DNA of 64,000 nt from Chitinophaga pinensis (GTDB lineage Bacteria; Bacteroidota; Bacteroidia; 2-12-FULL-35-15): assembly GCA_945885475.1 (NCBI GenBank), contig CAMCYR010000011.1, positions 1 through 64,000 on the forward strand. Reading direction: 5' to 3'. The position numbers and the translations under genes are program-made. Numbering within the stretch: position 1 is the stretch's first letter; every line of letters begins with the position of its first letter. Below the pieces are notes generated by a model. It had not been told where the DNA came from and ran no database searches. It saw only the letters and a program-made list of their open reading frames with translations. Positions 41,589 to 50,992 of the stretch are shown here, piece by piece.

Positions 41589-42653
41589 TTATTTTTTGAC
41601 ATTTTTCTTTTTAAAAGCGATAATATCATTAAACGGCCCATACTTATGCTGACTTTCTGGAAATGGATCAGCATAAGGTCCGAAGGGATGATCAAAAGGT
41701 TTCGCTGCTATTTTTGGCCAATCTTTACTCAGATCTTTTTTAGGGCGAGCCTGTGAATTTACAAATGCTGCAACATCCCAGGCTTCTTCATCTGTCAGCT
41801 GTGTATTATCATGACGTGCACCCAATGGCATATTTGATTTTACATAACCGGCAAAACGCGATAAACGAAACAAGCCGGCTCCATCATTATAACTGTTCTC
41901 GCCCCATAACGGTGGATATTGAAATGAGAAATCATCCACATTCTTCTTCCCTTCACCACTTGTTCCATGACAGGATAAACATTTCTGAACATAAATTAAT
42001 TTCCCTTTTTCAGGATCAGCAGCACGTTCCATATTTTTCAGCTCAGTCAGCCCCGCACCTTTCGGTTTTTCTCCTTTTTTTACATCTTTCCCTAACCAAA
42101 AAATGTATGCTTTTATTGCTTGCATTTCTTTACCCAATGTATCTAATGCCTTACCATTCAAACTTCTCTGAAAACAATCGTTTACACGTTTATAAATATT
42201 CTCCATTGCACCCGAACGTTCGCGAAACTTAGGATATATAGATGCCACAGCACTATAATTATTGCCGAAAGGTTTTGTACCTGCCTCCAGATGGCAGTTC
42301 TGACAATTCATTCCATTGCTTATGTGAGCAACAGTTCCATTTGGTCCTAAATACAAAGAAGTATTTGCTATCAGTTTTTTACCATAAGAAATTAATTCAG
42401 CATTTTTTTCATTTATGATTGTTGATGTATCCGGCGCTTTCCAGAGATCAGAAATAGGCAATTTAACTTCAACTACAACTGATGAATCTATAGTTGCTAT
42501 TTTTTCTGTTTGCTTAAAAACGTCTGGAACACCAGCAATATTAACATATACCAACATTCCGATAAAGATCAATAAACCAAGAATTAAATAGAGTAATTTA
42601 AAAACAAGCTCTATATAAAGTTCTTCTTTATTTCTTTTATTCTGATCCGACAT
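41589..42653 (-). CDS. tsdA: thiosulfate dehydrogenase TsdA-like di-haem cytochrome c
   Basis: A 354-residue membrane-anchored cytochrome (hydrophobic segment at ~18-40). Haem 1 is bound by CQNCH (117-121) followed by LEAGTKPFGNN. The unusual axial cysteine of TsdA is Cys160 in KRVNDCFQRSLNGKAL. Haem 2 is CLSCH (225-229) with probable Met275 ligand in KSNMPLGA. TsdA oxidises two thiosulfates to tetrathionate or works in reverse. This pattern, particularly the INxCFxRSxNG-like segment, separates it from generic class I cytochromes. It is followed by two YeeE/YedE genes. It starts 66 nt after the ROK kinase gene on the same strand. Confidence 0.87.
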   Translation of the reverse strand: MSDQNKRNKEELYIELVFKLLYLILGLLIFIGMLVYVNIAGVPDVFKQTEKIATIDSSVVVEVKLPISDLWKAPDTSTIINEKNAELISYGKKLIANTSLYLGPNGTVAHISNGMNCQNCHLEAGTKPFGNNYSAVASIYPKFRERSGAMENIYKRVNDCFQRSLNGKALDTLGKEMQAIKAYIFWLGKDVKKGEKPKGAGLTELKNMERAADPEKGKLIYVQKCLSCHGTSGEGKKNVDDFSFQYPPLWGENSYNDGAGLFRLSRFAGYVKSNMPLGARHDNTQLTDEEAWDVAAFVNSQARPKKDLSKDWPKIAAKPFDHPFGPYADPFPESQHKYGPFNDIIAFKKKNVKK

Positions 42654-42719
42654 GATTCTATTTACTTAAAAATTTCTTTTATCAGATTTCTTTTAATACT
42701 CAAAAAGACAAGCATTTTA

Positions 42720-43694
42720 TCATTTTAAAAAATCAGGGATATTCAATTCTTTTATTATTAATGATGCTGCTCCAAGAATCGCGGCATTATTTTCGTCCAA
42801 CTGTGATGGAAGAATTTTTATTTTATTTTTATAAATATTCAGTAAATTTCTTTCGAAACTTTCTATGGTAGGTTTAAAAATAAAATCTCCAGCCATTGCT
42901 AATCCACCGAATAAGAAGATGGCTTCGGGACGAGTATAGGCGACACTGTTAGCCAAAGCCAAACCAAGAACATCACCCATTTGATCAAAAGCAGTCACAG
43001 CGTCCTGATCGCCCATTAACGCTTTCTCGTAAATATATTTTGCATTTGTATCCTGTATTTCCAGCTGTGTATCAATACGACGACTCATTAACAAATCAGA
43101 ATACGTCCGCTTGATTCCTGTTGCCGAACAATACGTTTCCAAGCACCCTCTTCTTCCGCAACCACATTGCCGTCCATCAGGAAACATTATCACATGACCG
43201 ATCTCACCGGCAAAACTATCGTGACCAAGTATTATTTCTCCATTTGCAACAATACCGCTCCCTAAACCTGTACCAAGTGTAATGAAAATAAAATCCTTCA
43301 TTCCTTTCGCTCCGCCAAAGATCATTTCACCTATTGTAGCCGCATTCGCATCATTAGAAAGAACGGCCTGAACATGCAAGCGTTCAGAAAACAATTTTAC
43401 TAAAGGAATAACACCATTCCATTTTAAATTTGGTGCAAATTCGATCGTACCATTAAAATAATTTCCGTTAGGTGCACCAATACCCACTCCTGCAAGCATA
43501 TGAGTAGCTGAAAATGGTTGCATTGCGATTTCAATTCGCTCACATACAGCATTCACCAAATCTTCGGGTAAAGGAAAATGACCCGTAGAAATTGTTTCCT
43601 TCAATAAAATTTGTCCATCCAGATCGACCAAACCAAAAACGGTATTGGTTCCTCCAATATCAATGGCCGCTACCAGCTGATGCATCATAATCAA
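42720..43694 (-). CDS. ROK-family sugar kinase
   Basis: A ~324-residue cytoplasmic kinase. ATP-binding DIGGTNT is at the N-terminus, the catalytic region reads LSNDANAATIGE, and the ROK zinc site is GHVIMFPDGRQCGCGRRGC (cited as CGCGRRGCLET). ROK kinases phosphorylate glucose, GlcNAc or ManNAc; the neighbouring hexosaminidase favours GlcNAc or glucose. Its start overlaps the 3' end of the sugar porter gene by about 30 nt; either the first ATG (43694) or that at 43685 may be used. This tight overlap implies coupled expression. Confidence 0.9.
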   Translation of the reverse strand: MIMMHQLVAAIDIGGTNTVFGLVDLDGQILLKETISTGHFPLPEDLVNAVCERIEIAMQPFSATHMLAGVGIGAPNGNYFNGTIEFAPNLKWNGVIPLVKLFSERLHVQAVLSNDANAATIGEMIFGGAKGMKDFIFITLGTGLGSGIVANGEIILGHDSFAGEIGHVIMFPDGRQCGCGRRGCLETYCSATGIKRTYSDLLMSRRIDTQLEIQDTNAKYIYEKALMGDQDAVTAFDQMGDVLGLALANSVAYTRPEAIFLFGGLAMAGDFIFKPTIESFERNLLNIYKNKIKILPSQLDENNAAILGAASLIIKELNIPDFLK

Positions 43695-45105
43695 TTCCTT
43701 GAGATTTTAATATTGAACGTACTTTCCATGCATAAAATGCTAGATATGCAAAACAAACAACACCCACTAAATAACTCCATTGGATTCCTAATAAATTGTC
43801 TGCAGATAACATTCCCTGCATCCAACTAATAATACCGCCACCCATGATCATCATGATCAGGAAGCTAGAACCTTCGTTGGTATGTTTTCCCAAACCGGCA
43901 ATTGCAAGCGTATAAATACAAGGCCACAAGGTGCTGCAAAACAATCCTACAGAAATAAAAGCATAGACACTTACCATTCCATCTGACAACATTCCGATCA
44001 TCAATGCTGTTATTCCAAAAAGTGAATACAATAATAATTGTCGCGCTGGATTTCCTTTGCTGAGCATATCACCAATAACTAGTGCAAGGATAACAAAGGC
44101 ATAAATATAAAAAGGTGTTACATCATGATTCGCAATTTTATTCACTACGATAAAAACTCCGAAAGCGATATATGGCATCAGAAAATTCATAATTGCTTTT
44201 GCTCCACCCTTTAAATTAAAAGCACCGACAGACGAGGTCCAACGGCCAATCATCAAACTCGCCCAGAACAAAGAAATAAACGGAGCGATTTTTTCGGTTG
44301 GTGTATTTAAGTGTTGTTTCATAAAATCAGGAAGATTACTTGCCGTAGAAACTTCAACACCGACATACACAAAAATAGCGATCATCCCCAACACCAATTG
44401 CGGATATTTCAGGGCACTTTTTTTATCCGCATCCTTTTTTGACGTAAATGAATCATCAGCTACCGTTTCAATCCTGTTGGGAATAGACGAGAATTTAAAG
44501 ATGACTGCAACAATTAAAAAAGCTCCGCCCAAAATCAGATAAGGTATTTTGATATTTTCTATACTCAATGATGCGGTACCTGAAACAGCAACAGAACCGA
44601 AGATGGCGAAACTCAACAACAAAGGTCCGATGGTAGTCCCTACATTATTCACACCACCGGCCAGACTCAAGCGCTGCGATCCTGTTTTTGAATCACCCAT
44701 GGTTATTGCAAGCGGATTGGCAGCGGTTTGCTGCAAGGAAAAACCTAATGCAACAATAAATAAGCCGGAGATCATCAAAGGGAACGACACATTGTCTGCA
44801 GCAGGAATAAACAATAGCGTACCACATGCGGAAATGACAAGTCCGAGTGCAATACCATTTTTATATCCGATCCGGTTTAAAATATCCTGACCGATAATTT
44901 TTGAAACGATATAATAAATTACCGAACCAACAGTATAGGCGATATAAAAGGCCAATGAGATAAGCTGCGCCTGTCCTTGCGTGAGATTTAATTTTTCTTT
45001 AAAAACAGGAATTAAAATATCATTACTGGCAGCAACAAATCCCCAGAAAAAAAAGACAGAGATAAGCGTTATTAATGCGGATGTTTTTGTTGAGTTATTT
45101 CCCAT
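43660..45105 (-). CDS. FHS-family sugar:proton symporter (FucP/NagP-like MFS)
   Basis: A 481-residue, 12-helix major facilitator. Family motifs include FFFWGFVAASNDILIP at helix 1, LGFSLQQTAANPLAI and GGVNNVGTTIGP. Relatives carry fucose, glucose/galactose or GlcNAc (NagP). Downstream kinase and hexosaminidase genes suggest GlcNAc uptake, but specificity cannot be proven here. It is the first gene of a minus-strand unit and has its own promoter with palindromes between the two promoter elements. Confidence 0.9.
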   Translation of the reverse strand: MGNNSTKTSALITLISVFFFWGFVAASNDILIPVFKEKLNLTQGQAQLISLAFYIAYTVGSVIYYIVSKIIGQDILNRIGYKNGIALGLVISACGTLLFIPAADNVSFPLMISGLFIVALGFSLQQTAANPLAITMGDSKTGSQRLSLAGGVNNVGTTIGPLLLSFAIFGSVAVSGTASLSIENIKIPYLILGGAFLIVAVIFKFSSIPNRIETVADDSFTSKKDADKKSALKYPQLVLGMIAIFVYVGVEVSTASNLPDFMKQHLNTPTEKIAPFISLFWASLMIGRWTSSVGAFNLKGGAKAIMNFLMPYIAFGVFIVVNKIANHDVTPFYIYAFVILALVIGDMLSKGNPARQLLLYSLFGITALMIGMLSDGMVSVYAFISVGLFCSTLWPCIYTLAIAGLGKHTNEGSSFLIMMIMGGGIISWMQGMLSADNLLGIQWSYLVGVVCFAYLAFYAWKVRSILKSQGIDYDASAGSGH

Positions 45106-45127
45106 AAAATTGATTTTATATTTTACC

Positions 45128-45158
45128 CTAAAATAAGCTTATTATAATAAACGACAAA
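45128..45158 (-). promoter_or_regulatory. promoter and candidate operators of the sugar-porter operon
   Basis: On the minus strand, TTTG (45158-45155), a 19-nt spacer and TATTTTAG (45135-45128, 6 of 8 to TAnnTTTG). The spacer holds two overlapping perfect 12-bp palindromes, AATAAGCTTATT (45132-45143) and TTATTATAATAA (45140-45151), in a position where a repressor would block RNA polymerase. Confidence 0.45.
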
Positions 45159-45249
45159 CAGCAATTATGACTTTTTATTAGTAATTGATGGTTCATTACT
45201 TTTTGAAACGTTTATACAAATTGATCAGTAACACAAAAATGTATAAAAG

Positions 45250-45287
45250 CAAAACCCAAAATCGATGAATCAATTTCGGGTTTTGAA
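45250..45287. terminator. bidirectional terminator downstream of waaA
   Basis: CAAAACCC and GGGTTTTG form the outer stem, with additional pairing inside and T-rich sequence on both sides. It separates waaA from the sugar-porter promoter. Confidence 0.7.
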
Positions 45288-45317
45288 TTTTTTAAAATAA
45301 AAAAATAAATTTATTAT

Positions 45318-46547
45318 TTATGGATTTAGAACTTTAGATAAAACCCGATCGGTAGCTCCTATACGGTTTTTTACATACATTTTGGATATCATTGAAGCCG
45401 TTTTTAACACCTGCTCATCACTTAACAACTGCATTGTTTTTTCAAATTCAAAAACATCCTTAATGGAAAATGCACCGCCAAATTTGATCAACTCTTTTGC
45501 CTCGGTAAATTTTTTGTAGTTCGGACCAAAAATAACAGGCAAGCCAAATGTAGCTGCTTCCAGAATATTATGAATTCCTTTACCGAAGCCACCTCCGATA
45601 AAAGCAATCGTTCCATATTGGTATAGTGAAGAAAGCATTCCGATATTATCAATTACTAATACATTAGCATCCTTTATATTCAATTCAGTAGCATTTGAAT
45701 ACAGCAGAACCGAAACAGCACTAAATCGCCCGATTATTGAATCCAGATGAGCCTTATCGATCTCATGCGGGGCAACGATCAATTTAAAATGATCCAATTT
45801 AAAACTTGAAATAATTTCCTCATCTTCTTTCCAACTGCTACCAACGATCAGCACTGTTTTATCCGCAGCAAACTGTTTTACCAGATCGATCTGCTTTACA
45901 TTTGACGCAAGCTCAAACACTCTGTCGAAACGGGTATCTCCAGCCAGCGTAACATTCGAATAACCAATTGCATTCAATAAAGTCAAGGACTTTTCATCTT
46001 GCACATAAAAATGAGTGAACGTCACCAATTGTTTCCGAAACCAAGCTCCTGTGCTTTTAAAAAAATAATGATCGTCTCTGAATATTCCACTCACTAAATA
46101 CGTTGGAATATTTTTACGTTTCAGTTCATTCAGGTAATTGAACCAAAATTCATATTTCACAAAAAAAACTTTTTCGGGCTTTACTATCTCAATAAATTTT
46201 TTCGCATTGGATGGAGTATCCATCGGTAAATAAAAAATGTGATCTGCTCCTGAATAATTTTTTCGGATCTCGTAACCCGATGGAGAAAAGAAAGTAAGTA
46301 TAATTTTAACTGAGGGGTTCTGCTTTTTCAACTTCTCCATCAATGGCCTGCCTTGCTCAAACTCCCCAAGAGAAGCGCAATGAAACCAAATCAACTGTTT
46401 AGATTCTGATGTTCGTATTGCGGACTCAATTCGATCAAAAACATTTTTTCTTCCTTTAAGCCATAACACCGCTTTCGGATTAAAAAATGAGGCAATACGG
46501 ATCACCAAGTAATAAAAGAAGATGGAAATGTTATAAAAGAATCTCAT
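45318..46547 (-). CDS. waaA: 3-deoxy-D-manno-octulosonic acid (Kdo) transferase
   Basis: WaaA attaches Kdo to the lipid A precursor, the first core-LPS step. The 409-residue protein has the N-terminal membrane helix, FHCASLGEFEQGRP (the conserved GE catalytic region), LTFFSPSGYEIRKNY, LPMDTPSNAKKF, KYEFWFNYL and the C-terminal GGFGKGIHNILEAATFGLPVIFGP nucleotide-sugar site (cited as GGFGKGIHNILEAA and GLPVIFGP). It overlaps the stop codon of the upstream outer-membrane protein gene by one base (TAATG), so the two genes are coupled. It indicates a Gram-negative, LPS-bearing cell. Confidence 0.93.
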   Translation of the reverse strand: MRFFYNISIFFYYLVIRIASFFNPKAVLWLKGRKNVFDRIESAIRTSESKQLIWFHCASLGEFEQGRPLMEKLKKQNPSVKIILTFFSPSGYEIRKNYSGADHIFYLPMDTPSNAKKFIEIVKPEKVFFVKYEFWFNYLNELKRKNIPTYLVSGIFRDDHYFFKSTGAWFRKQLVTFTHFYVQDEKSLTLLNAIGYSNVTLAGDTRFDRVFELASNVKQIDLVKQFAADKTVLIVGSSWKEDEEIISSFKLDHFKLIVAPHEIDKAHLDSIIGRFSAVSVLLYSNATELNIKDANVLVIDNIGMLSSLYQYGTIAFIGGGFGKGIHNILEAATFGLPVIFGPNYKKFTEAKELIKFGGAFSIKDVFEFEKTMQLLSDEQVLKTASMISKMYVKNRIGATDRVLSKVLNP

Positions 46548-47299
46548 TAATACGTATAAAATTCAAGAGGCGCTTTTTTGTAAAGCGGGAGTATCCAAGC
46601 AATTTTCCCACCATATAAAATATCTACTCGTTTCTGAGTATCTTTTTTCATAAGATCATAATCGAAGCTTCTTCGGCTCTGAGTAAAACCTTGCATACAT
46701 TCTAAACCAATATAGAAATTTACTAATCTATTATTGCTTAGATATAAATAACCAAGATTCTGACTCAACAAAAAGCCGTTCGTTAAGCGATCGTATCCTT
46801 TTTTGTATTCTTTTGAAAGTTGGGGAACATTATTTCCGATCGTCTCTATCCTTATTTTATGTTGAATAAATCCAGCTCCGATACTTAAAATAAATCCACT
46901 GTTCGGATTCGGCTTTTTAAAGGCAAACATTCTTCCTCCGGTAACCGAAACTGTAAAACCGCGCTCGAACAAACGAACATCGGCATATTCACCATTTCCA
47001 TTGATAATTCCGCCTGAAGGAGTAGAAATGTTGGCAAAAAGACTTTCTTTTACTTCTTTACCGTAAATATAACTTCCATTTATACCAAATGACCAGTATT
47101 TTTTAGTCTTAAAATCCAGGTTTAAACCAATAGCCGAATTATCACCAAAGCGAGTCTCCATATCGCCTGAACTAAACTGATAGCCATAAGATAAGCCCAC
47201 ATAAGGGGTATAAATAGAAGAGTCTTTTATACTTATCTGGGCAGATAAATTAAAAGACAAAACAAAAATAGAAATAAGTAAAAAACAGACTTTCTTCAT
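46547..47299 (-). CDS. predicted outer-membrane beta-barrel protein
   Basis: A 250-residue protein. The ATG at 47299 gives a signal peptide (MKKVCFLLISIFVLSFNLSA); the longer frame is rejected. The mature part alternates aromatic and polar strands (YVGLSYGYQFSSGD, IGLNLDFKTKKYWSFGINGSY split at turns), as in small outer-membrane barrels. I recognise no named family. A near-consensus -7 element (TATATTTA on the minus strand, 47317-47324) precedes it. It is co-transcribed with waaA, which suggests an envelope role. Confidence 0.65.
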   Translation of the reverse strand: MKKVCFLLISIFVLSFNLSAQISIKDSSIYTPYVGLSYGYQFSSGDMETRFGDNSAIGLNLDFKTKKYWSFGINGSYIYGKEVKESLFANISTPSGGIINGNGEYADVRLFERGFTVSVTGGRMFAFKKPNPNSGFILSIGAGFIQHKIRIETIGNNVPQLSKEYKKGYDRLTNGFLLSQNLGYLYLSNNRLVNFYIGLECMQGFTQSRRSFDYDLMKKDTQKRVDILYGGKIAWILPLYKKAPLEFYTY

Positions 47300-47353
47300 T
47301 TCAATAAAAATGTTTGTAAATATAAGGTTTTTAAACGAATTCAAGAGGCAGAA

Positions 47354-47389
47354 ATTGCCCTTAGAATTTATATATTTTCATTATATTCG
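47354..47389 (+). promoter_or_regulatory. promoter of the polysaccharide operon
   Basis: ATTG (47354-47357) and TATATTCG (47382-47389, 7 of 8 to TAnnTTTG) are separated by 24 nt. They lie 28 nt before the wbpE-like ATG. The spacing is slightly long, so confidence is moderate. Confidence 0.45.
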
Positions 47390-47416
47390 CATTCTTATTT
47401 AAATCGTAAAAAACGA

Positions 47417-48559
47417 ATGACAAAAACTGCGAAAAAAATTCAAATGGTTGACTTAAAAAGTCAATATGAAAAAATAAAAACTGAGGTGGATGCTGCTATC
47501 CAAAATGTATTAGATAATACAGCATTTATTAATGGTCCTGAAGTTAAATCGTTTCAGGCTGAACTGGAACAATATCTTGAAGTGAAACATGTAATACCAT
47601 GTGCGAATGGCACAGATGCCCTGCAGATAGCAATGATGGCACTTGATCTGAAACCGGGTGATGAAGTTATCACTGCCGACTTTACTTATGTTGCTACAGC
47701 CGAAGTAATTGCCTTACTTGGCTTAAAGCCTGTTTTGGTAGACGTTGTCCCTAACACATTTGAGATTGATGTACACGCTATTGAAAAAGCGATTACCCCA
47801 AAAACAAAAGCAATTGTACCCGTTCACTTATTCGGACAATGTGCCGATATGGAAGCGATCATGGCCTTAGCGAAAAAACACAATTTATATGTTATTGAAG
47901 ATACTGCTCAAGCGATTGGCGCAAACTACAAATATCCTGACGGCTCAACAAAAAAGGCGGGAACAGTAGGAACGGTTGGTTGTACATCTTTTTTTCCTTC
48001 TAAAAATTTAGGATGCTACGGGGATGGCGGGGCCATCTTTACTAATGATGACGCTTTAGCGGCTAAGATCAGAATGATCGCCAATCATGGACAGTCGGTT
48101 CAATATGTGCACGATTCAATTGGTGTCAATTCCCGTTTGGATAGTATTCAGGCTGCCGTTTTGAGAATAAAATTACGCGATCTCGACAACTATGCTGCGG
48201 CAAGAAACAACGCTGCAATTTACTACGACAAAGCATTTGCAAATCATCCCAAATTAAAAACACCTACTCGAGCGACATTCTCTGACCACGTATTTCACCA
48301 GTATACACTGCAACTCAGCGGAGTAGACAGAAATGCTTTTCGTGAATTTTTATCCGGGAAAGAAATCCCTGCAATGATCTATTACCCAATTCCATTACAT
48401 CTTCAAAAAGCATATTTAGATCCGCGCTACAAAGCAGGTGATTTTCCGGTTACTGAAAAACTGTGTGATTCGGTTGTTTCCCTGCCAATGCACACCGAAT
48501 TAGAAGAGGAAACGTTGAAATACATCACCGACTCGGTTTTGGAATTTTTAAATAAATAG
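47417..48559 (+). CDS. wbpE: UDP-2-acetamido-2-deoxy-3-keto-glucuronate aminotransferase (WbpE-like DegT/DnrJ family)
   Basis: A 380-residue PLP enzyme that aminates C3 of the 3-keto-glucuronate intermediate. Characteristic segments are CANGTDALQIAMMAL, GDEVITADFTYVATAEVIALLG (cited as TADFTYVATAE), VPVHLFGQCADMEAI, VIEDTAQAIGA and the PLP-lysine loop TSFFPSKNLGCYGDGGAIFT (exactly 20 residues). NHGQSVQY and VNSRLDSIQAAVL complete the active site. The match to WbpE is stronger than to other DegT members, and WbpA, WbpB and WbpD partners lie downstream. It is the first gene of the operon. Confidence 0.88.
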   Translation: MTKTAKKIQMVDLKSQYEKIKTEVDAAIQNVLDNTAFINGPEVKSFQAELEQYLEVKHVIPCANGTDALQIAMMALDLKPGDEVITADFTYVATAEVIALLGLKPVLVDVVPNTFEIDVHAIEKAITPKTKAIVPVHLFGQCADMEAIMALAKKHNLYVIEDTAQAIGANYKYPDGSTKKAGTVGTVGCTSFFPSKNLGCYGDGGAIFTNDDALAAKIRMIANHGQSVQYVHDSIGVNSRLDSIQAAVLRIKLRDLDNYAAARNNAAIYYDKAFANHPKLKTPTRATFSDHVFHQYTLQLSGVDRNAFREFLSGKEIPAMIYYPIPLHLQKAYLDPRYKAGDFPVTEKLCDSVVSLPMHTELEEETLKYITDSVLEFLNK

Positions 48560-48591
48560 TTTTTAGAATATAAAATAAATCTTACAAAAAT

Positions 48592-49902
48592 ATGAATATA
48601 GCAGTAGTAGGAACTGGTTACGTTGGATTGGTTACCGGTACGTGTCTCGCAGAAACAGGAAATCACGTTATCTGTGTTGATATTAATAAAGAGAAAGTGC
48701 AAAAAATGCAAGCCGGTGTTGTTCCCATTTATGAGCCACATCTGGATGTTTTGTTTGAGCGGAATATCAAACAAGGTCGATTAACGTTCACCACCAACTT
48801 AGCCGAGGCTATTGAAAAGGCAAAAATTATTTTCCTTGCATTGCCAACACCTCCGGGTGAAGACGGATCTGCCGACCTCAGTTATATCCTAGGTGTTGCA
48901 GATGATCTTGGGAAAATAATTAAAGACTACAAAGTAATCGTTGACAAAAGCACGGTTCCTGTTGGCACAGCAGACAAAGTTCGCGCTGCTGTTGCAAAAA
49001 ATGCTACTGTTGAATTCGATATCGTCTCTAATCCTGAATTTTTACGTGAAGGTTTCGCTGTTGATGATTTCTTGAAACCTGACCGCGTGGTTATCGGAGC
49101 GAGTTCTGACAAAGCAAGAAAAACAATGGAAGAGCTCTACAAACCTTATGTTCGTCAGGGTAACCCGATTATTTTTATGGATGAACGCTCTGCCGAATTA
49201 ACAAAATATGCTGCAAATGCATTTTTGGCTACGAAGATCACGTTCATGAACGAAATTGCAAATATGTGTGAACTGGTTGGTGCCGATGTGGATGCTGTTC
49301 GGATTGGTATTGGTAGTGACGACAGAATTGGAAAACGTTTCTTGTTTCCTGGTATCGGTTACGGCGGCAGCTGCTTCCCTAAAGATGTACAGGCATTAGC
49401 GAAATCTGCGGCTGAAGTAAATTACGATTTTAAAATTTTAGAATCGGTAATGGAAATCAACGAAAAACAAAAAACAATTATCATCCCAAAAATAAAAAAC
49501 TACTTCAAAGATGATCTGAAAGGTAAAAAAATTGCTGTTTGGGGCCTTGCATTTAAACCCGATACCGATGATATCCGCGAAGCGCCTGCATTATACATCA
49601 TTGATGAATTGCTGAAAGCCGGAGCGAATGTTTCTGCTTATGATCCGGAAGCAATGAACAATGTTAGAAAATTAGTGGGAGATACAATTAATTTTGCATT
49701 GGATGAATATGATGCGCTTAGAGATGCGGACGCATTAGTAATTGCCACAGAATGGAGTTTATTCAGAACTCCCGATTTTGAAAAAGTTTCTTCTCTGTTA
49801 AAAAACAAAGCAATTTTTGATGGAAGAAATCTATATGGAATCGACCAAATGAAAGAATTAGGTTTCTTTTACACAAGTATCGGAAGAGAAACAGTAAAAT
49901 AA
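48592..49902 (+). CDS. ugd: UDP-glucose 6-dehydrogenase
   Basis: Oxidises UDP-glucose to UDP-glucuronate with two NAD+. The 436-residue protein begins NIAVVGTGYVGLVTG (Rossmann), has DKSTVPVGTADKVR, SNPEFLREG, AELTKYAANAFLATKI and the catalytic cysteine in GIGYGGSCFPKDVQAL, then the C-terminal UDP-binding domain with VWGLAFKPDTDDIREAPA. It supplies substrate for the UXS-type decarboxylase encoded next. It starts 32 nt after wbpE. Confidence 0.94.
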   Translation: MNIAVVGTGYVGLVTGTCLAETGNHVICVDINKEKVQKMQAGVVPIYEPHLDVLFERNIKQGRLTFTTNLAEAIEKAKIIFLALPTPPGEDGSADLSYILGVADDLGKIIKDYKVIVDKSTVPVGTADKVRAAVAKNATVEFDIVSNPEFLREGFAVDDFLKPDRVVIGASSDKARKTMEELYKPYVRQGNPIIFMDERSAELTKYAANAFLATKITFMNEIANMCELVGADVDAVRIGIGSDDRIGKRFLFPGIGYGGSCFPKDVQALAKSAAEVNYDFKILESVMEINEKQKTIIIPKIKNYFKDDLKGKKIAVWGLAFKPDTDDIREAPALYIIDELLKAGANVSAYDPEAMNNVRKLVGDTINFALDEYDALRDADALVIATEWSLFRTPDFEKVSSLLKNKAIFDGRNLYGIDQMKELGFFYTSIGRETVK

Positions 49903-50014
49903 AAAACAGTGAATCTTTTTGGAGATGAACTGTAGCTTTTGGATAATGCTGATTATGCTTTCATTGAAGAATTATCAGCAATTAATATGAACTAACTGAA
50001 ATAAAACAATTAAA

Positions 50015-50992
50015 GTGGCGAAAAAACGAATATTAATAACAGGTGCTGCAGGCTTTTTGGGCTCTCACCTTTGTGACCGGTTCATAAAAGAAGGTTATCA
50101 TGTAATTGGTATGGATAATCTGATCACCGGTGATCTTAAAAATATTGAACATCTTATGAAACTTGAAAATTTCGAGTTCTATCATCATGATGTTTCTAAA
50201 TTTGTTTTTGTACCGGGCGACTTAGATTACATTCTTCATTTCGCTTCTCCCGCTTCTCCTATTGATTATCTGAAAATTCCAATTCAAACATTAAAAGTAA
50301 GTTCATTGGGAACGCATAATTTACTTGGATTAGCGAGAGTGAAAAAAGCAAGAATATTAGTTGCTTCTACTTCTGAAGTATATGGAGATCCAATAGTTCA
50401 CCCGCAAACAGAAGAATATTGGGGAAATGTAAATCCTGTAGGACCGCGCGGAGTATACGATGAGGCTAAGCGTTTTATGGAAGCGATGACTATGGCTTAC
50501 CATACGTATCATGGAGTTGAAACGCGTATTATTCGTATTTTCAACACTTACGGACCTCGCATGCGACTGAATGACGGACGTGTATTGCCCGCATTTATAG
50601 GACAAGCATTACGGGGGGAAGACCTTACCATGTTCGGTGACGGATCACAAACTCGTTCATTTTGTTATGTGGATGACCTCGTTGAAGGGATCTTCCGATT
50701 ATTGATGAGCGATTATTCTCAACCTGTTAATGTTGGAAATCCTAGTGAAATTTCGATCAAGGAATTTGGTGAAGAGATTATCAAACTAACCGGCACAACA
50801 CAAAAATTAATTTCAAAACCGTTGCCGCAAGATGATCCGAAACAACGCAAACCAGACATCACGAAAGCACGAGAAATTTTAGGCTGGGAACCTAAAGTAG
50901 GAAGAGCTGAGGGATTAAAAATTACGTATGACTATTTTAAGTCATTGTCGAAAGATGAATTGAATAAAACAGAACATAGAAGTTTTAACTAA
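50015..50992 (+). CDS. UDP-glucuronate decarboxylase (UXS-type SDR)
   Basis: A 325-residue extended short-chain dehydrogenase. [16 protein letters not shown] binds NAD+, [11 protein letters not shown] and [11 protein letters not shown] (catalytic Tyr-x-x-x-Lys) are UXS signatures, and [17 protein letters not shown] and [17 protein letters not shown] complete it. It converts UDP-glucuronate to UDP-xylose or the 4-keto-pentose. The start is GTG at 50015, since no ATG lies near the Rossmann motif and codon 2 onward (AKKRILITG) aligns with the family. It overlaps the acetyltransferase start by one base (TAATG). Confidence 0.9.
   Translation: MAKKRILITGAAGFLGSHLCDRFIKEGYHVIGMDNLITGDLKNIEHLMKLENFEFYHHDVSKFVFVPGDLDYILHFASPASPIDYLKIPIQTLKVSSLGTHNLLGLARVKKARILVASTSEVYGDPIVHPQTEEYWGNVNPVGPRGVYDEAKRFMEAMTMAYHTYHGVETRIIRIFNTYGPRMRLNDGRVLPAFIGQALRGEDLTMFGDGSQTRSFCYVDDLVEGIFRLLMSDYSQPVNVGNPSEISIKEFGEEIIKLTGTTQKLISKPLPQDDPKQRKPDITKAREILGWEPKVGRAEGLKITYDYFKSLSKDELNKTEHRSFN

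Noticed and set aside
49903-50014. Small gene between ugd and the UXS gene
   Set aside because: A short frame reading NADYAFIEELSAINMN exists, but it has no start codon or support.
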